Shown here piece after piece: positions 26,154 through 33,449 of a stretch of DNA of 64,000 nucleotides. A model generated the notes under the pieces. That model saw nothing but the letters and a program-made list of their open reading frames with translations. It was not told the DNA's origin and searched no databases. The first letter of the stretch is position 1, and the number at the start of each line of letters is the position of its first letter. Both the position numbers and the translations under genes were made by a program. Source of the stretch: Amycolatopsis sp. A133 (lineage in GTDB: Bacteria > Actinomycetota > Actinomycetes > Mycobacteriales > Pseudonocardiaceae); contig NZ_JAVHJU010000020.1 in assembly GCF_031082405.1 (NCBI RefSeq), positions 62,001-126,000 on the forward strand, read 5' to 3'.

Positions 26154-26200
26154 TCAACCGTTCGGGTTGCTCAGCTGCTTTCCGCCTCAGGAGTCGTTTG

Positions 26201-26545
26201 ATGACCAGCGTCCTGACCGACGGCGTCGGGAATTCGCGTCCGGTCCCCCGGCCGCGGCCCCGCCCGGTCACGTCCGACACGCTCGCGGAGCTCGCCCGCC
26301 TCGCCGCGCTGGCCGAGCTCGCCCGGCGCTCCTCGCCGTCCCTGATGCACCACGCGATCCTCGCCGGCACCTCCCCCGCCACGGTGGCCGCGGCCGCGAA
26401 GATCGACGTGGCCGAAGCGCACATCCGCTGGCACGAATGGGCCGACACGGCGGTCGGCCGCGACGAGTACCTCCGCGTGCACACCGCGTTCGCCCGAGCC
26501 GTGGTCGTCCGCCACGACGCCCTGGAGGAGGGATTGTGCCCGTAG
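26201..26545 (+). CDS. Small protein with helical core, unknown function
   Basis: A 114-residue protein I cannot assign. A Pro/Arg-rich N-terminal 20 residues precede an all-helical region: TLAELARLAALAELARRSS, LMHHAILAGTSPATVAAAAKIDVAEAHIRW and RDEYLRVHTAFARAVVVRHD. The middle segment has the spacing of a helix-turn-helix (GTSPATVAAAAKIDVAEAHIRW), so it could bind DNA, but this is weak. The ATG at 26201 follows CAGGAG; a TTG sits one codon upstream. It overlaps the next small ORF by 10 nt. Good ribosome-binding sites for both support reality. Confidence 0.5.
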   Translation: MTSVLTDGVGNSRPVPRPRPRPVTSDTLAELARLAALAELARRSSPSLMHHAILAGTSPATVAAAAKIDVAEAHIRWHEWADTAVGRDEYLRVHTAFARAVVVRHDALEEGLCP

Positions 26546-26652
26546 AGACCGCGGGAACGACCTTGGCCGACCTGGCCGCGCTCGACCAGGCGGCGACGGA
26601 GCTGCTGGCGGAGCTCACCGAACAGCTGGCGGCCGCGGCGTCACGGCGCTGA
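26536..26652 (+). CDS. 38-residue helical peptide overlapping the preceding gene
   Basis: The GTG at 26536 lies 4 nt after a strong GGAGGAGG ribosome-binding site and inside the end of the preceding ORF (10-nt overlap, different frame). The product is amphipathic and almost wholly helical, with a heptad-like LADLAALDQAATELLAEL run. It may be a coiled-coil partner of the 114-residue protein made by translational coupling. It is too short for family assignment. Confidence 0.45.
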   Translation: MPVETAGTTLADLAALDQAATELLAELTEQLAAAASRR

Positions 26653-26708
26653 GACGGGCGAACCACCCGGCGTAGTCCTCACCAGCGACAACGCCCGTCT
26701 GGACTTGA

Positions 26709-26734
26709 GTTCGAATTTGAACACCGGGTACGGT
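26709..26734 (+). promoter_or_regulatory. MarR autoregulatory operator and promoter
   Basis: GTTCGAATTTGAAC (26709-26722) is a 14-bp near-perfect palindrome. TACGGT at 26729-26734 is a -10-like box with 6 nt to the MarR ATG, so the operator overlaps the promoter of a probably leaderless gene. Confidence 0.6.
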
Positions 26735-26740
26735 TGTGAC

Positions 26741-27217
26741 ATGGGTCGTCCGCGGTGGCTGAACGCCGAGGAAAAGCGCGCCTGGAACGCGTTCCTCAGC
26801 ACCTCCGAGCTGCTCAACCGGCGGCTGGACCAGCAGCTCAAGCAGGACTCCGGGATCTCCCACCTCCAGTACGTGATCCTCGCGCGGCTGTCCGGTGCCC
26901 CGGACAAGGAGCTGCGGATGGCCGAGCTGGCCTGCGCCGTGGCGAACTCCAAGAGCGGGCTCACCTACCAGATCGGCCAGCTGGAGCAGGCCGGCCTGGT
27001 GCGCCGCCGCGCGTGCGAGAGCGATCCCCGTGCCGTCTACGCCGTCCTCACCGACGAGGGCACGGCCCTGCTGGAGCGGGCCGCGCCCGGCCACGTCGCC
27101 CTGGTCCGCGAGCTGCTGATCGACGTCCTCAGCCCGGACCAGCTGAGCGCGCTGGCCGACGGGCTCGGCGAGGCGAACCGTCGCATGCTCGCGGCCGGCG
27201 ACGCCGGCTGTTCGTGA
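26741..27217 (+). CDS. MarR-family transcriptional regulator
   Basis: A 158-residue winged-helix repressor. The DNA-binding region reads LRMAELACAVANSKSGLTYQIGQLEQAGLVRR, followed by the wing ESDPRAVYAVLTDEG, with N- and C-terminal dimer helices. MarR proteins usually respond to phenolics or oxidants and repress neighbours. The best nearby candidate target is its own promoter, which carries a 14-bp palindrome. No efflux or oxidoreductase gene is adjacent in the same direction, so the regulon is unknown. Confidence 0.85.
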   Translation: MGRPRWLNAEEKRAWNAFLSTSELLNRRLDQQLKQDSGISHLQYVILARLSGAPDKELRMAELACAVANSKSGLTYQIGQLEQAGLVRRRACESDPRAVYAVLTDEGTALLERAAPGHVALVRELLIDVLSPDQLSALADGLGEANRRMLAAGDAGCS

Positions 27218-27366
27218 CTCCTCGGGCAACTTCCCGCTCGAATCCCGCCGCGGACCCGGCCTTCCGGTGACCTGCGTCACTTTTGCCGTCGAACACCCGG
27301 ATCCTGGAACCCGGTCCCCGCCGTCCGGCAACAGCAGACGACACCGGCTGGACCGAAAGGCGGGCG

Positions 27367-27957
27367 ATGACCCCGGAAGACACCGATGCCGACGACGACG
27401 CGAGCCTGATCGCGCGATCGCGGCACGAGCCGAGCCTGTTCGCGGTCATCTTCGACCGCCACTCGCGGCACATCCACCGCTACCTGGCCCGGCGGCTCGG
27501 CGCGGTGACCGCGGACGACGTCCTGGCGGACACGTTCCTGATCGCCTTCGACAAGCGGGCGAAGTACGACCCGGCCCGCCCGGACGCCCGGCCGTGGCTC
27601 TACGGCATCGCCACCAACCTCGTCTCGCGGCAGCGGCGGACGGAAGTGCGCGAGCTGCGGCTCCGGCTGGCCGTCGGACCGCCCGCCGCCGAAGAAGGGC
27701 ACGCCGACCGGGTCGCCGACCAGGTCAGCGCCCAGGCCCTCGGCAAGCGGCTCGACCGGGCCCTGGCCGCCCTGCGGCCCCGCGAACGGGACATCCTGCT
27801 GCTCGTCGCCGCGGAAGGCCTGGGGTACCAGGAAGTCGCCCAAGCGCTCGGCATTCCCGTCGGCACCGTCAAATCGCGGCTCAGCCGGGCCCGCGGCCGC
27901 GTCCGCGCCGAACTCGGCGCCCTCGACCTCGTGAAGGAGACCTCCGGTCATGGATGA
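27367..27957 (+). CDS. ECF-type RNA polymerase sigma factor
   Basis: A 196-residue sigma-70 family protein with only regions 2 and 4. Region 2 is visible in FAVIFDRHSRHIHRYLARRLG and ADDVLADTFLIAFDKRAKYDP, and region 4 in LRPRERDILLLVAAEGLGYQEVAQALGIPVGTVKSRLSRARG. The ATG at 27367 follows GAAAGG. Its last 8 nt overlap the start of the next gene, whose product has one membrane helix and probably acts with it. This layout is typical of ECF sigma factors paired with CU044_5270-type proteins in actinomycetes. The inducing signal is unknown. Confidence 0.85.
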   Translation: MTPEDTDADDDASLIARSRHEPSLFAVIFDRHSRHIHRYLARRLGAVTADDVLADTFLIAFDKRAKYDPARPDARPWLYGIATNLVSRQRRTEVRELRLRLAVGPPAAEEGHADRVADQVSAQALGKRLDRALAALRPRERDILLLVAAEGLGYQEVAQALGIPVGTVKSRLSRARGRVRAELGALDLVKETSGHG

Positions 27958-28828
27958 ACTGGACCTGATCCGCGACCGCGCGGAAACCGTCGGCTTCGTG
28001 CCGGCGGACCACCTCGCCCCGGCCCGGGAGCGGCTGCTGGCCGCGGCGCGCGGCGAACGGCGGCACCGGCCGCGCCGCTGGTTCTGGATCGCCGGCGCCT
28101 CGGCCGGCCTGGCCGCGGCGATCACCGCCGTCGTCGCGCTGGCTCCCGCCGACCAGGTCGGCGTCGGGGCAGGCGTGGCGCACGCCGACCCGGTCAAGGT
28201 GCTGACCGCGGCGGCGAGCAGCGTGCTGAAGGAGCCGGCCAAGCCGCCCCGCCCCGACCAGTTCCTGTACGTGAAGACCGAATACCCCATTCCTCCCAAC
28301 CGCGAGGTCTGGTTCTCGGTCGACGGCACCCGAGACAGCCTGATCGGCGGCACCAAGGAAGGTGGCTGCCGCAACGGCAAGGCGCCGATGTACGGCACGA
28401 ACGACCCGCGCGCGGAAGGACAGCTCCAGGACTGCGCCCCCCGCGCGGTCTACCGGACGGACCTGCCGACGACGGCCGACGCGATGCTGGCCTACCTCTA
28501 CGACAAGGAGAGCGATCGCGACGGCCGAGCCACCTACATCGGCAAGGCCGTCTACAACCTCGCCTATGAGCAGGTCCTGCAGCCGGCGTCCTACGCGGCG
28601 CTGTTCGAGGCGGCGGCGAGGGTGCCGGGCCTGACGGCCCTGGACCACGTCACCGACGGCGCCGGCCGCCCGGGCGTAGGGATCGAGTTCCCGATGCCCC
28701 CCGGCTCGAGCCCGAAAGCGAAGCCGATCGTGCTGGTCTTCGACGCCACCACGTTCCAGTTCCTGGGCACGACCGACAGCGCGGTGACGGTGAAGACCTA
28801 CGTCGACGAGGTGGGGCAGCGCCCCTGA
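27950..28828 (+). CDS. CU044_5270-family membrane protein paired with ECF sigma factor
   Basis: A 292-residue protein: a cytoplasmic N-terminal helix region (about 1-42), one transmembrane helix (WIAGASAGLAAAITAVVALAP) and a 225-residue extracytoplasmic domain with FLYVKTEYPIPPNREVWFSVDG and a central Cys pair (GGCRNGKAP, QDCAPRAV). This matches the CU044_5270 family regularly encoded after ECF sigma genes in actinomycetes. By position it may act as an anti-sigma factor or sensor, but no zinc HxxxCxxC anti-sigma motif is visible, so that role is inferred. Confidence 0.7.
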   Translation: MDELDLIRDRAETVGFVPADHLAPARERLLAAARGERRHRPRRWFWIAGASAGLAAAITAVVALAPADQVGVGAGVAHADPVKVLTAAASSVLKEPAKPPRPDQFLYVKTEYPIPPNREVWFSVDGTRDSLIGGTKEGGCRNGKAPMYGTNDPRAEGQLQDCAPRAVYRTDLPTTADAMLAYLYDKESDRDGRATYIGKAVYNLAYEQVLQPASYAALFEAAARVPGLTALDHVTDGAGRPGVGIEFPMPPGSSPKAKPIVLVFDATTFQFLGTTDSAVTVKTYVDEVGQRP

Positions 28829-28893
28829 CGGCCGGGCCCGCCGGGCCCTCCGTTACGACCCCGTGCCGTATCGGATCGATTAGGCTTCCGCTC

Positions 28894-29538
28894 ATGGCGC
28901 GAGCACGCAAGGCCGACGAGGAAGCCGCGCCGAAGCCGGGTGGACGTCCCCGCGACACCGCGCTCGACGAAGCGATCATCCTGGCCACCCGTGCGCGCTT
29001 GGTCCGCGACGGCTACTCGCTGATGACCATCGGCGACATCGCGGCCGACGCCAAGGTCAGCCGCCCGACGCTGTACCGGCGGTGGCGCACCAAGTTCGAG
29101 CTGGTCGTCGACGCGCTGGACTACGGCTTCCGCAAGCAGCGGGACTCCTACACCGTCGACCTGAGCGAAATGGCACCGCGGGAGGCGTTCACCGAAGCGG
29201 TCCGGCGGCTCGATCCGGCGTACTTCAACCCGGACGCCATGGTGCTGATGGGCAACTTCGCCGGCGAAGCCATCCGCACCCCCGAGCTGCTCGGGATCCT
29301 GCGGGAGCACGCCGTCGAACCGCGGGTCACGCTGGTCGAGAACGTGCTGTCGCAGCTGCAGGAGAGCGGCGCGGTCTCCGGCGGCATCGACCGGCACACC
29401 ATCGCGACGCTGTGCTTCGGCAGTTACTTCGCCGCGTTCTACCGCGGTGAGAGCCGGGACAAAATCCCCGAAGCGGTCGTGTCCGTGCTGTGGCCGGCAA
29501 TCGAAGCGAAGAAGCCGGCCCGCCGCCGACGCGGCTGA
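28894..29538 (+). CDS. TetR-family regulator
   Basis: A 214-residue regulator; the HTH region reads YSLMTIGDIAADAKVSRPTLYRRW and the C-terminal domain is of the TetR_C_16-like type. Both ends are Lys/Arg-rich. The start ATG is preceded by TAGGCT 7 nt away, so the gene is probably leaderless. ATCGGATCGAT just upstream of that box is an imperfect palindrome that could be its own operator. No divergent partner is present; the downstream protease gene is 66 bp away and may or may not be cotranscribed. Confidence 0.8.
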   Translation: MARARKADEEAAPKPGGRPRDTALDEAIILATRARLVRDGYSLMTIGDIAADAKVSRPTLYRRWRTKFELVVDALDYGFRKQRDSYTVDLSEMAPREAFTEAVRRLDPAYFNPDAMVLMGNFAGEAIRTPELLGILREHAVEPRVTLVENVLSQLQESGAVSGGIDRHTIATLCFGSYFAAFYRGESRDKIPEAVVSVLWPAIEAKKPARRRRG

Positions 29539-29604
29539 CCGGCGCGGATGCAAGATCACCGTCGTCCTCGCAACCATTCCGGGCCTTCACCCGTGCATTG
29601 AAGT

Positions 29605-30474
29605 GTGAGGACCTCTTCGGATCGACGACGGCAGTTCCGGGCCCGGGCGGTGGCGGTCGCGGTGCTGGCCGGGGCCGGGCTCGCGTTCGCCCACGCCGTG
29701 ACCGGGGCGACGGTGGCGGGGCCCGTCCTGGCCGCGGCCGCCGGCGGGCACAGCCTGCCCGACACCGCGGCCCCCGCGCCGGCGCCCGTGACCACCTCGG
29801 CGCGGCCGGCGCCGAACCCGGTCCTGCCGTTCAACGCCAAGCTGACCTCCGACGACATCCCCGTCCCGGGCGGCGGGGTGCGCAGCGGCGCCTGCAGCGG
29901 CGCACTGGTCGCGCCGCAGTGGGTCGTCACCGCCGGGCACTGCTTCCACGACCTGAAGGACGCGCGGATCGGCGGGCGGCCGCCGTACACGATGAGCGTG
30001 ACCGTCGGCCGGCTGAAGGACACCGATCCCGGCGGCTACACGAGCGAGGTCGTCGACGTCCGGCAGTCGCCGGTGAACGACCTGGCCGTGGCGAAGCTCG
30101 CCACCCCGATCGACGACATCGTCCCGGTGGCGCTGGCCACGAGCCGGCCGTCGATCGGGAAGCAGCTCCAGTTCGCCGGCTGGGGGTCGCTCTCGGCGAC
30201 CGTGCTCGGCCCGTCCGACCACCTCAAACGCGGCCGCTTCACGGTGTCGGGCATCGGCCAGGCGACCCTGGAGGCCCAGCCGGTCGGCCGGCGCACCGTC
30301 GAAAACGGGCCGTGCCCCGAAGACTCCGGCGGCCCGTTCTTCGTCTCGGACGACGACCGCACCGCCACCCTCGTGGCCATCGTCAACACCGGGCCGCCGT
30401 GCCCGCAGCCCGGCCCCGAGACGATCGCGCGGGTGGACGTCGTGGCGGACTGGATCCGCGAACAGACCGGCTGA
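29605..30474 (+). CDS. Secreted trypsin-like serine protease (S1)
   Basis: A 289-residue chymotrypsin-fold protease. A signal/anchor segment (AVAVAVLAGAGLAFAHAV) is followed by a Pro/Ala-rich linker. The catalytic triad is visible: His in WVVTAGHCFHD, Asp in SPVNDLAVAKL and Ser in CPEDSGGPFFV (EDSGG in place of GDSGG, a change seen in actinobacterial relatives). Cysteines in GACSGAL and AGHC, and another pair near the end (GPCPED, PPCPQP), should form disulfides. It starts at GTG 29605 with only a weak GAAG upstream. It abuts the convergent TetR gene with no gap. Confidence 0.8.
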   Translation: MRTSSDRRRQFRARAVAVAVLAGAGLAFAHAVTGATVAGPVLAAAAGGHSLPDTAAPAPAPVTTSARPAPNPVLPFNAKLTSDDIPVPGGGVRSGACSGALVAPQWVVTAGHCFHDLKDARIGGRPPYTMSVTVGRLKDTDPGGYTSEVVDVRQSPVNDLAVAKLATPIDDIVPVALATSRPSIGKQLQFAGWGSLSATVLGPSDHLKRGRFTVSGIGQATLEAQPVGRRTVENGPCPEDSGGPFFVSDDDRTATLVAIVNTGPPCPQPGPETIARVDVVADWIREQTG

Positions 30475-31110
30475 TCACCGCCGCCGCAGCGCGGCCAGCT
30501 CCTCGGTGATCAGCAGGTCCGGGTCGAACTCCATGCCGGCGAACTGGCCGGCCAGCTCGAGCGAGAGCACGCCGTGCAGCCGGGTCCAGAAGGACAGCGC
30601 CCGGTGCAGGGCCGCGGCCGGGGCGGGGTGCCCGCCCGCCCACTCGCGGTGGGTCTCGAGGTGCGTGTCGAACGGCGTCGGCGGCTCGTCGCCGGTTTCC
30701 TCCGCGCAGGCTTCGATCAGCACGGCCATCACCTCGGCCGAGATCGCGGTCGTGTCGTCCGGTGCGTGGTAGCCGGGTACCGGCGTGCCGTAGATGAGGA
30801 AGTACCGCTGCCGGTCGCTGCGCGCCCAGCCGCCGATGGCGTGCGCCAGCTCGAGCAGGCCGGCCCCGGCGTCGCGGGCGGCCCGGACGGTGTCGGCGAC
30901 GCTGCGGTAGGCGTCGCGGATGAGCGCGGTGATCAGCTCGTCGCGGCTCGCGAAGTACCGGTACAGCGCCGGGCCGCTCATGCCCACCTGCTTGGCGATC
31001 GCGTTGAGCGACAGCGCGGCCACCCCCGCCGCCGCGATCTGCTCCCACGCGTGGCGCTTGATCTCGGCGCGCACCTGGGCTCGATAACGCTCTCGCGGGC
31101 TCTCGCTCAT
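30475..31110 (-). CDS. TetR/AcrR-family regulator (WHG-type C-terminal domain)
   Basis: A 211-residue regulator: HTH in GVAALSLNAIAKQVGMSGPALYRYFASRDEL, and a C-terminal domain resembling TetR_C_13/WHG (LHRALSFWTRLHGVLSLEL). ATG 31110 and a GTG one codon upstream are both possible. The divergent gene encodes a secreted SRPBCC protein; a 12-bp inverted repeat separated by 34 bp lies between them and spans a TTGACA promoter, so the pair is probably a repressor and its target. Confidence 0.8.
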   Translation of the reverse strand: MSESPRERYRAQVRAEIKRHAWEQIAAAGVAALSLNAIAKQVGMSGPALYRYFASRDELITALIRDAYRSVADTVRAARDAGAGLLELAHAIGGWARSDRQRYFLIYGTPVPGYHAPDDTTAISAEVMAVLIEACAEETGDEPPTPFDTHLETHREWAGGHPAPAAALHRALSFWTRLHGVLSLELAGQFAGMEFDPDLLITEELAALRRR

Positions 31111-31114
31111 CACC

Positions 31115-31172
31115 GTTAGAGGCTATCACGCTCGCTATTGACACTCACTGCTGACGGGTTATAGCTTCTAAC
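31115..31172. promoter_or_regulatory. Operator pair and -35/-10 promoter between TetR and SRPBCC genes
   Basis: GTTAGAGGCTAT (31115-31126) and ATAGCTTCTAAC (31161-31172) are inverted copies with one mismatch. Between them, TTGACA (31138-31143) and TATAGC (31160-31165) with 16 bp spacing form a strong promoter toward the SRPBCC gene. The right operator half covers the -10 box. Confidence 0.65.
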
Positions 31173-31206
31173 CATCAGAACAAGAACTAACAAACCGGAG
31201 GACACC

Positions 31207-31803
31207 TTGCCGTCCCGGCTGCGTTCCGCACTGCTTTCGCTCTCCCTCACCGCAGGGCTCCTGGGCACCGCCGCCTCGGCGGAGGCCGCCCCGGCGACGG
31301 CCCTGACCTGCCGGGGTGCCGGCATCGACCCCGCCGCCCAGCTCCACTACCGGACCGAAACGCTGATCAAGGCGCCGCCCGGCGCGGTCTGGAAACTGCA
31401 CACCGACGTGGCGCGCTGGCCCGCCTGGCAGCCGGCCGTCACCGGCGCGCAGCGGCTCGATCCCGGCCCGCTGCGGCCGGGGTCGCGGTTCCGCTGGACC
31501 ACCCCGGCGCCGCCCACGCCGACGACTCCGGCGACCACGCTGGTCATCACCTCGAAGGTCGAGCAGCTGCGGCCCGGCCGGTGCGTCCGCTGGACCGGCC
31601 CGGCGATCGGCGACGGCCTGCGCATCGACCGCGGCGTGCACGTCTGGACCTTCACCCCGGTTCCGGGCGGCGTGCTGGTCCGCACCGAGGAGAGCTGGAC
31701 CGGCGCGCAGATCGAGACCGACCCCGCCACGGCCCTCCGGTACCTGGCCCCCGGGCTCGACGCCTGGCTGGCCGACCTCAAGACCACCGCCGAAGCCCGC
31801 TGA
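31207..31803 (+). CDS. Exported SRPBCC-domain protein
   Basis: A 198-residue protein that begins with a signal peptide (LRSALLSLSLTAGLLGTAASAEA) and continues as a START/polyketide-cyclase-like helix-grip domain: LHYRTETLIKAPPGAVWKLHTDVARWPAWQPAV, GSRFRWTT, and ESWTGAQIETDPATALRYL before the long C-terminal helix. SRPBCC proteins bind hydrophobic ligands; export is unusual for the fold. It starts at TTG, with GGAGG 5 nt before. It forms a likely operon with the small membrane protein that follows (20 nt). Confidence 0.7.
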   Translation: MPSRLRSALLSLSLTAGLLGTAASAEAAPATALTCRGAGIDPAAQLHYRTETLIKAPPGAVWKLHTDVARWPAWQPAVTGAQRLDPGPLRPGSRFRWTTPAPPTPTTPATTLVITSKVEQLRPGRCVRWTGPAIGDGLRIDRGVHVWTFTPVPGGVLVRTEESWTGAQIETDPATALRYLAPGLDAWLADLKTTAEAR

Positions 31804-31823
31804 ACCGCCCCCAGGAGAAGACG

Positions 31824-32141
31824 ATGACCGTCACCGCCCCGCACCGCACTCCGAAGACCGTTCCCGTCGCGGCCTGGACCGTCCCGGTCCTCGTGGCCGG
31901 CCAATTCGCCCTGCTGGCCGGCGTGCCCATCGCCGTCGTGCTGCTCGGCTCCCTGCGCCGGCGGGCCCACCGCCGGTGGGCCGTCGCCCTCGCCGCGGTC
32001 TACGCCGCCGCGCTGGTGCTGTGGCTGGCCGGGCCGAGCACCGCGCCGAGCCTGTCGAAGTACCTGAGCCCGGTGGCGACCGCGTTGTTCGCCGCGGCCG
32101 GTGTCGTGACCGCGGTGGCGGTCAGCCGACGTGCCCGATGA
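31824..32141 (+). CDS. Small three-helix membrane protein
   Basis: A 105-residue protein with three hydrophobic segments (VPVAAWTVPVLVAGQFALLA, AVALAAVYAAALVLWLAG and VATALFAAAGVVTAVAV). AGGAG precedes the ATG. No family was recognised. It sits 20 nt after the exported SRPBCC protein and is probably cotranscribed under the same TetR control. Its 3' end overlaps the convergent ZIP transporter by 20 nt. Confidence 0.6.
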   Translation: MTVTAPHRTPKTVPVAAWTVPVLVAGQFALLAGVPIAVVLLGSLRRRAHRRWAVALAAVYAAALVLWLAGPSTAPSLSKYLSPVATALFAAAGVVTAVAVSRRAR

Positions 32142-32883
32142 CGAACGCGGTCAGGAAGCCGATGGTGGCGAGCAGGCCGGTGTAGAGCTCCGTGCGTTCG
32201 AACGCCTCGGGGATCATCGTGTCGGCGATCATGGCGAGGATCGCCCCCGCGGCCACGGCCGTGATCGCGGCGACGGTCGCGGGGGACGCCGTCCGCAGCA
32301 GGAGGTTGCCGGCGAGGGCCGCGGCGCCGCTGACGAGCGCGATGCCGCTCCACACGCCGAAGACGTACCGGGCACTGCGGCCGGCGGCCTTCATGCCGGC
32401 GGCGCTGGACAGGCCTTCCGGGACGTTCGAGATGAACACCGCGGCGAGCACGGTGACCCCGATCCCGCCGCCGCCGAGCAGGGAAACGCCGAGCACCACC
32501 GATTCCGGGATCCCGTCGAGCAGCGCCCCGACGGCGATGGCCGCGCCGCTGCCCGCGGTGTCCTGTTCGGACGGTTGCTGCCCGCCGGAGCGCTTGCGGT
32601 GCCGGGCGCCGCGGCGTGCGAGGAGCACGTTGATCACGACGTAGACGACCGCGCCGCCGAGGAAGCCGCCCGCGGTCGGCACGAGCCCGCCGGAGCGCTG
32701 CGCGTCGTCGACGAGGTCGAAGGCCAGCGCGGAGATCAGCACCCCGGCCCCGAAGGCCATGATCCCGGCCACGACCCGCCGCGATACCCGCACCCACCAG
32801 GCGACGGCGGCGCCGAGCACCAGCGCCACCCCGCCGACCAGGCCCCACAGGCCCGCCTCTGCCCATTGCGGCACGAAAGCCAC
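32122..32883 (-). CDS. ZIP-family metal transporter
   Basis: A 253-residue protein with about eight hydrophobic helices. The two metal-site helices are recognisable in ALLDGIPESVVLGVS and VFISNVPEGLSSAAGMK; both keep the Pro-Glu but lack the usual His before the x3-E (LDGIPES where HNxPEG is common), so metal choice may be unusual. A short cytoplasmic loop (RRGARHRKRSGGQQPSEQ) holds one His. The GTG at 32883 follows GGAAGG. It would import zinc, iron or a related divalent metal. Confidence 0.75.
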   Translation of the reverse strand: MAFVPQWAEAGLWGLVGGVALVLGAAVAWWVRVSRRVVAGIMAFGAGVLISALAFDLVDDAQRSGGLVPTAGGFLGGAVVYVVINVLLARRGARHRKRSGGQQPSEQDTAGSGAAIAVGALLDGIPESVVLGVSLLGGGGIGVTVLAAVFISNVPEGLSSAAGMKAAGRSARYVFGVWSGIALVSGAAALAGNLLLRTASPATVAAITAVAAGAILAMIADTMIPEAFERTELYTGLLATIGFLTAFVIGHVG

Positions 32884-32954
32884 CTTCCGCCGGCTCGGTG
32901 ATAGTCCGCAGGGAAACTACCCACGATCGCCGTCGCGGACACACGTGCCGACGT

Positions 32955-33003
32955 CGCGAATGACTCATTCGGGACCTCCGACGTCCCGAATGAGTCATTC
33001 GCG
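32955..33003. repeat. 21-bp perfect inverted repeat with nested palindromes
   Basis: Arms 32955-32975 and 32983-33003 pair over 21 bp with a 7-nt loop. Each arm itself contains GAATGACTCATTC, a palindrome. It lies between the starts of divergent genes, so it is not a simple terminator. It resembles a dispersed extragenic element; compare the 22-bp version at 55807-55852. Confidence 0.75.
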
Positions 33004-33100
33004 GCATTCGGTGCGGCTGAGCGGTGTGGCGCGGGTCACGGAATGTCCGGCGAGCTTCGGCGCTACACCCAGGAGAACCGTTCGTCCACAAGGGAGGGCC

Positions 33101-33220
33101 ATGTCCGCCACCACCGCAGAAGAGTCCGTCGCCGTGCCCGAGCTGGAAGACTTCGACTTCCCGCTCACCGACGGCGCCGCCTGCCGCATCGACGACCCGG
33201 ATTGCGAAGCCTGCCAGTGA
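33101..33220 (+). CDS. 39-residue Cys-containing peptide, candidate RiPP precursor or metal-binding peptide
   Basis: A short gene with strong support: GGGAGG 5 nt before the ATG, 40 codons with actinomycete codon use, and a 15-bp terminator starting 2 nt after the stop. The product has an acidic leader-like first half (ESVAVPELEDFDFPLTDG) and a C-terminal C-x6-C-x2-C segment ending in EACQ. A hydrophobic ELEDFDFPL patch of this sort is typical of RiPP leader recognition motifs. No cyclase, radical SAM or YcaO gene is adjacent; the neighbours are a ZIP transporter and a Fe/2OG dioxygenase. A thiol metal-binding role is the alternative. Confidence 0.6.
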   Translation: MSATTAEESVAVPELEDFDFPLTDGAACRIDDPDCEACQ

Positions 33221-33222
33221 AA

Positions 33223-33265
33223 TCAGGCTCCGGCCACGGGCGCAGTTCGCGTGGCCGGAGCCTGA
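33223..33265. terminator. Strong terminator after the 39-residue peptide gene
   Basis: TCAGGCTCCGGCCAC (33223-33237) pairs perfectly with 33251-33265, a 15-bp stem with a 13-nt loop, 2 nt after the peptide stop. It is also 7 nt beyond the end of the convergent small membrane gene and can serve both. Confidence 0.8.
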
Positions 33266-33272
33266 AGACCGG

Positions 33273-33449
33273 CTAGACGTGCATGGCGAGCCACAACGCC
33301 ATCCACGCGACGCACGCCAGCGCACCGCCGACCCCGAAGGCCAGCAGTACGCGTCGCAGCGCCGCGACGGTTCCGGCCCGGCCGGACATTTCGGTGATCC
33401 CTGCTTCTGCCATGGCCGGAAGGTGCCCGGGTCCGGGGCCGCCAAACAT
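33273..33449 (-). CDS. Small single-helix membrane protein coupled to the dioxygenase
   Basis: A 58-residue ORF beginning with an ATG that shares one base with the dioxygenase stop (TGATG), a classic coupling arrangement. Residues about 31-57 form a hydrophobic helix (VLLAFGVGGALACVAWMALW); the N-terminal part is Gly/Pro-rich. An internal ATG at residue 13 could be the real start. No family recognised. Confidence 0.5.
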   Translation of the reverse strand: MFGGPGPGHLPAMAEAGITEMSGRAGTVAALRRVLLAFGVGGALACVAWMALWLAMHV

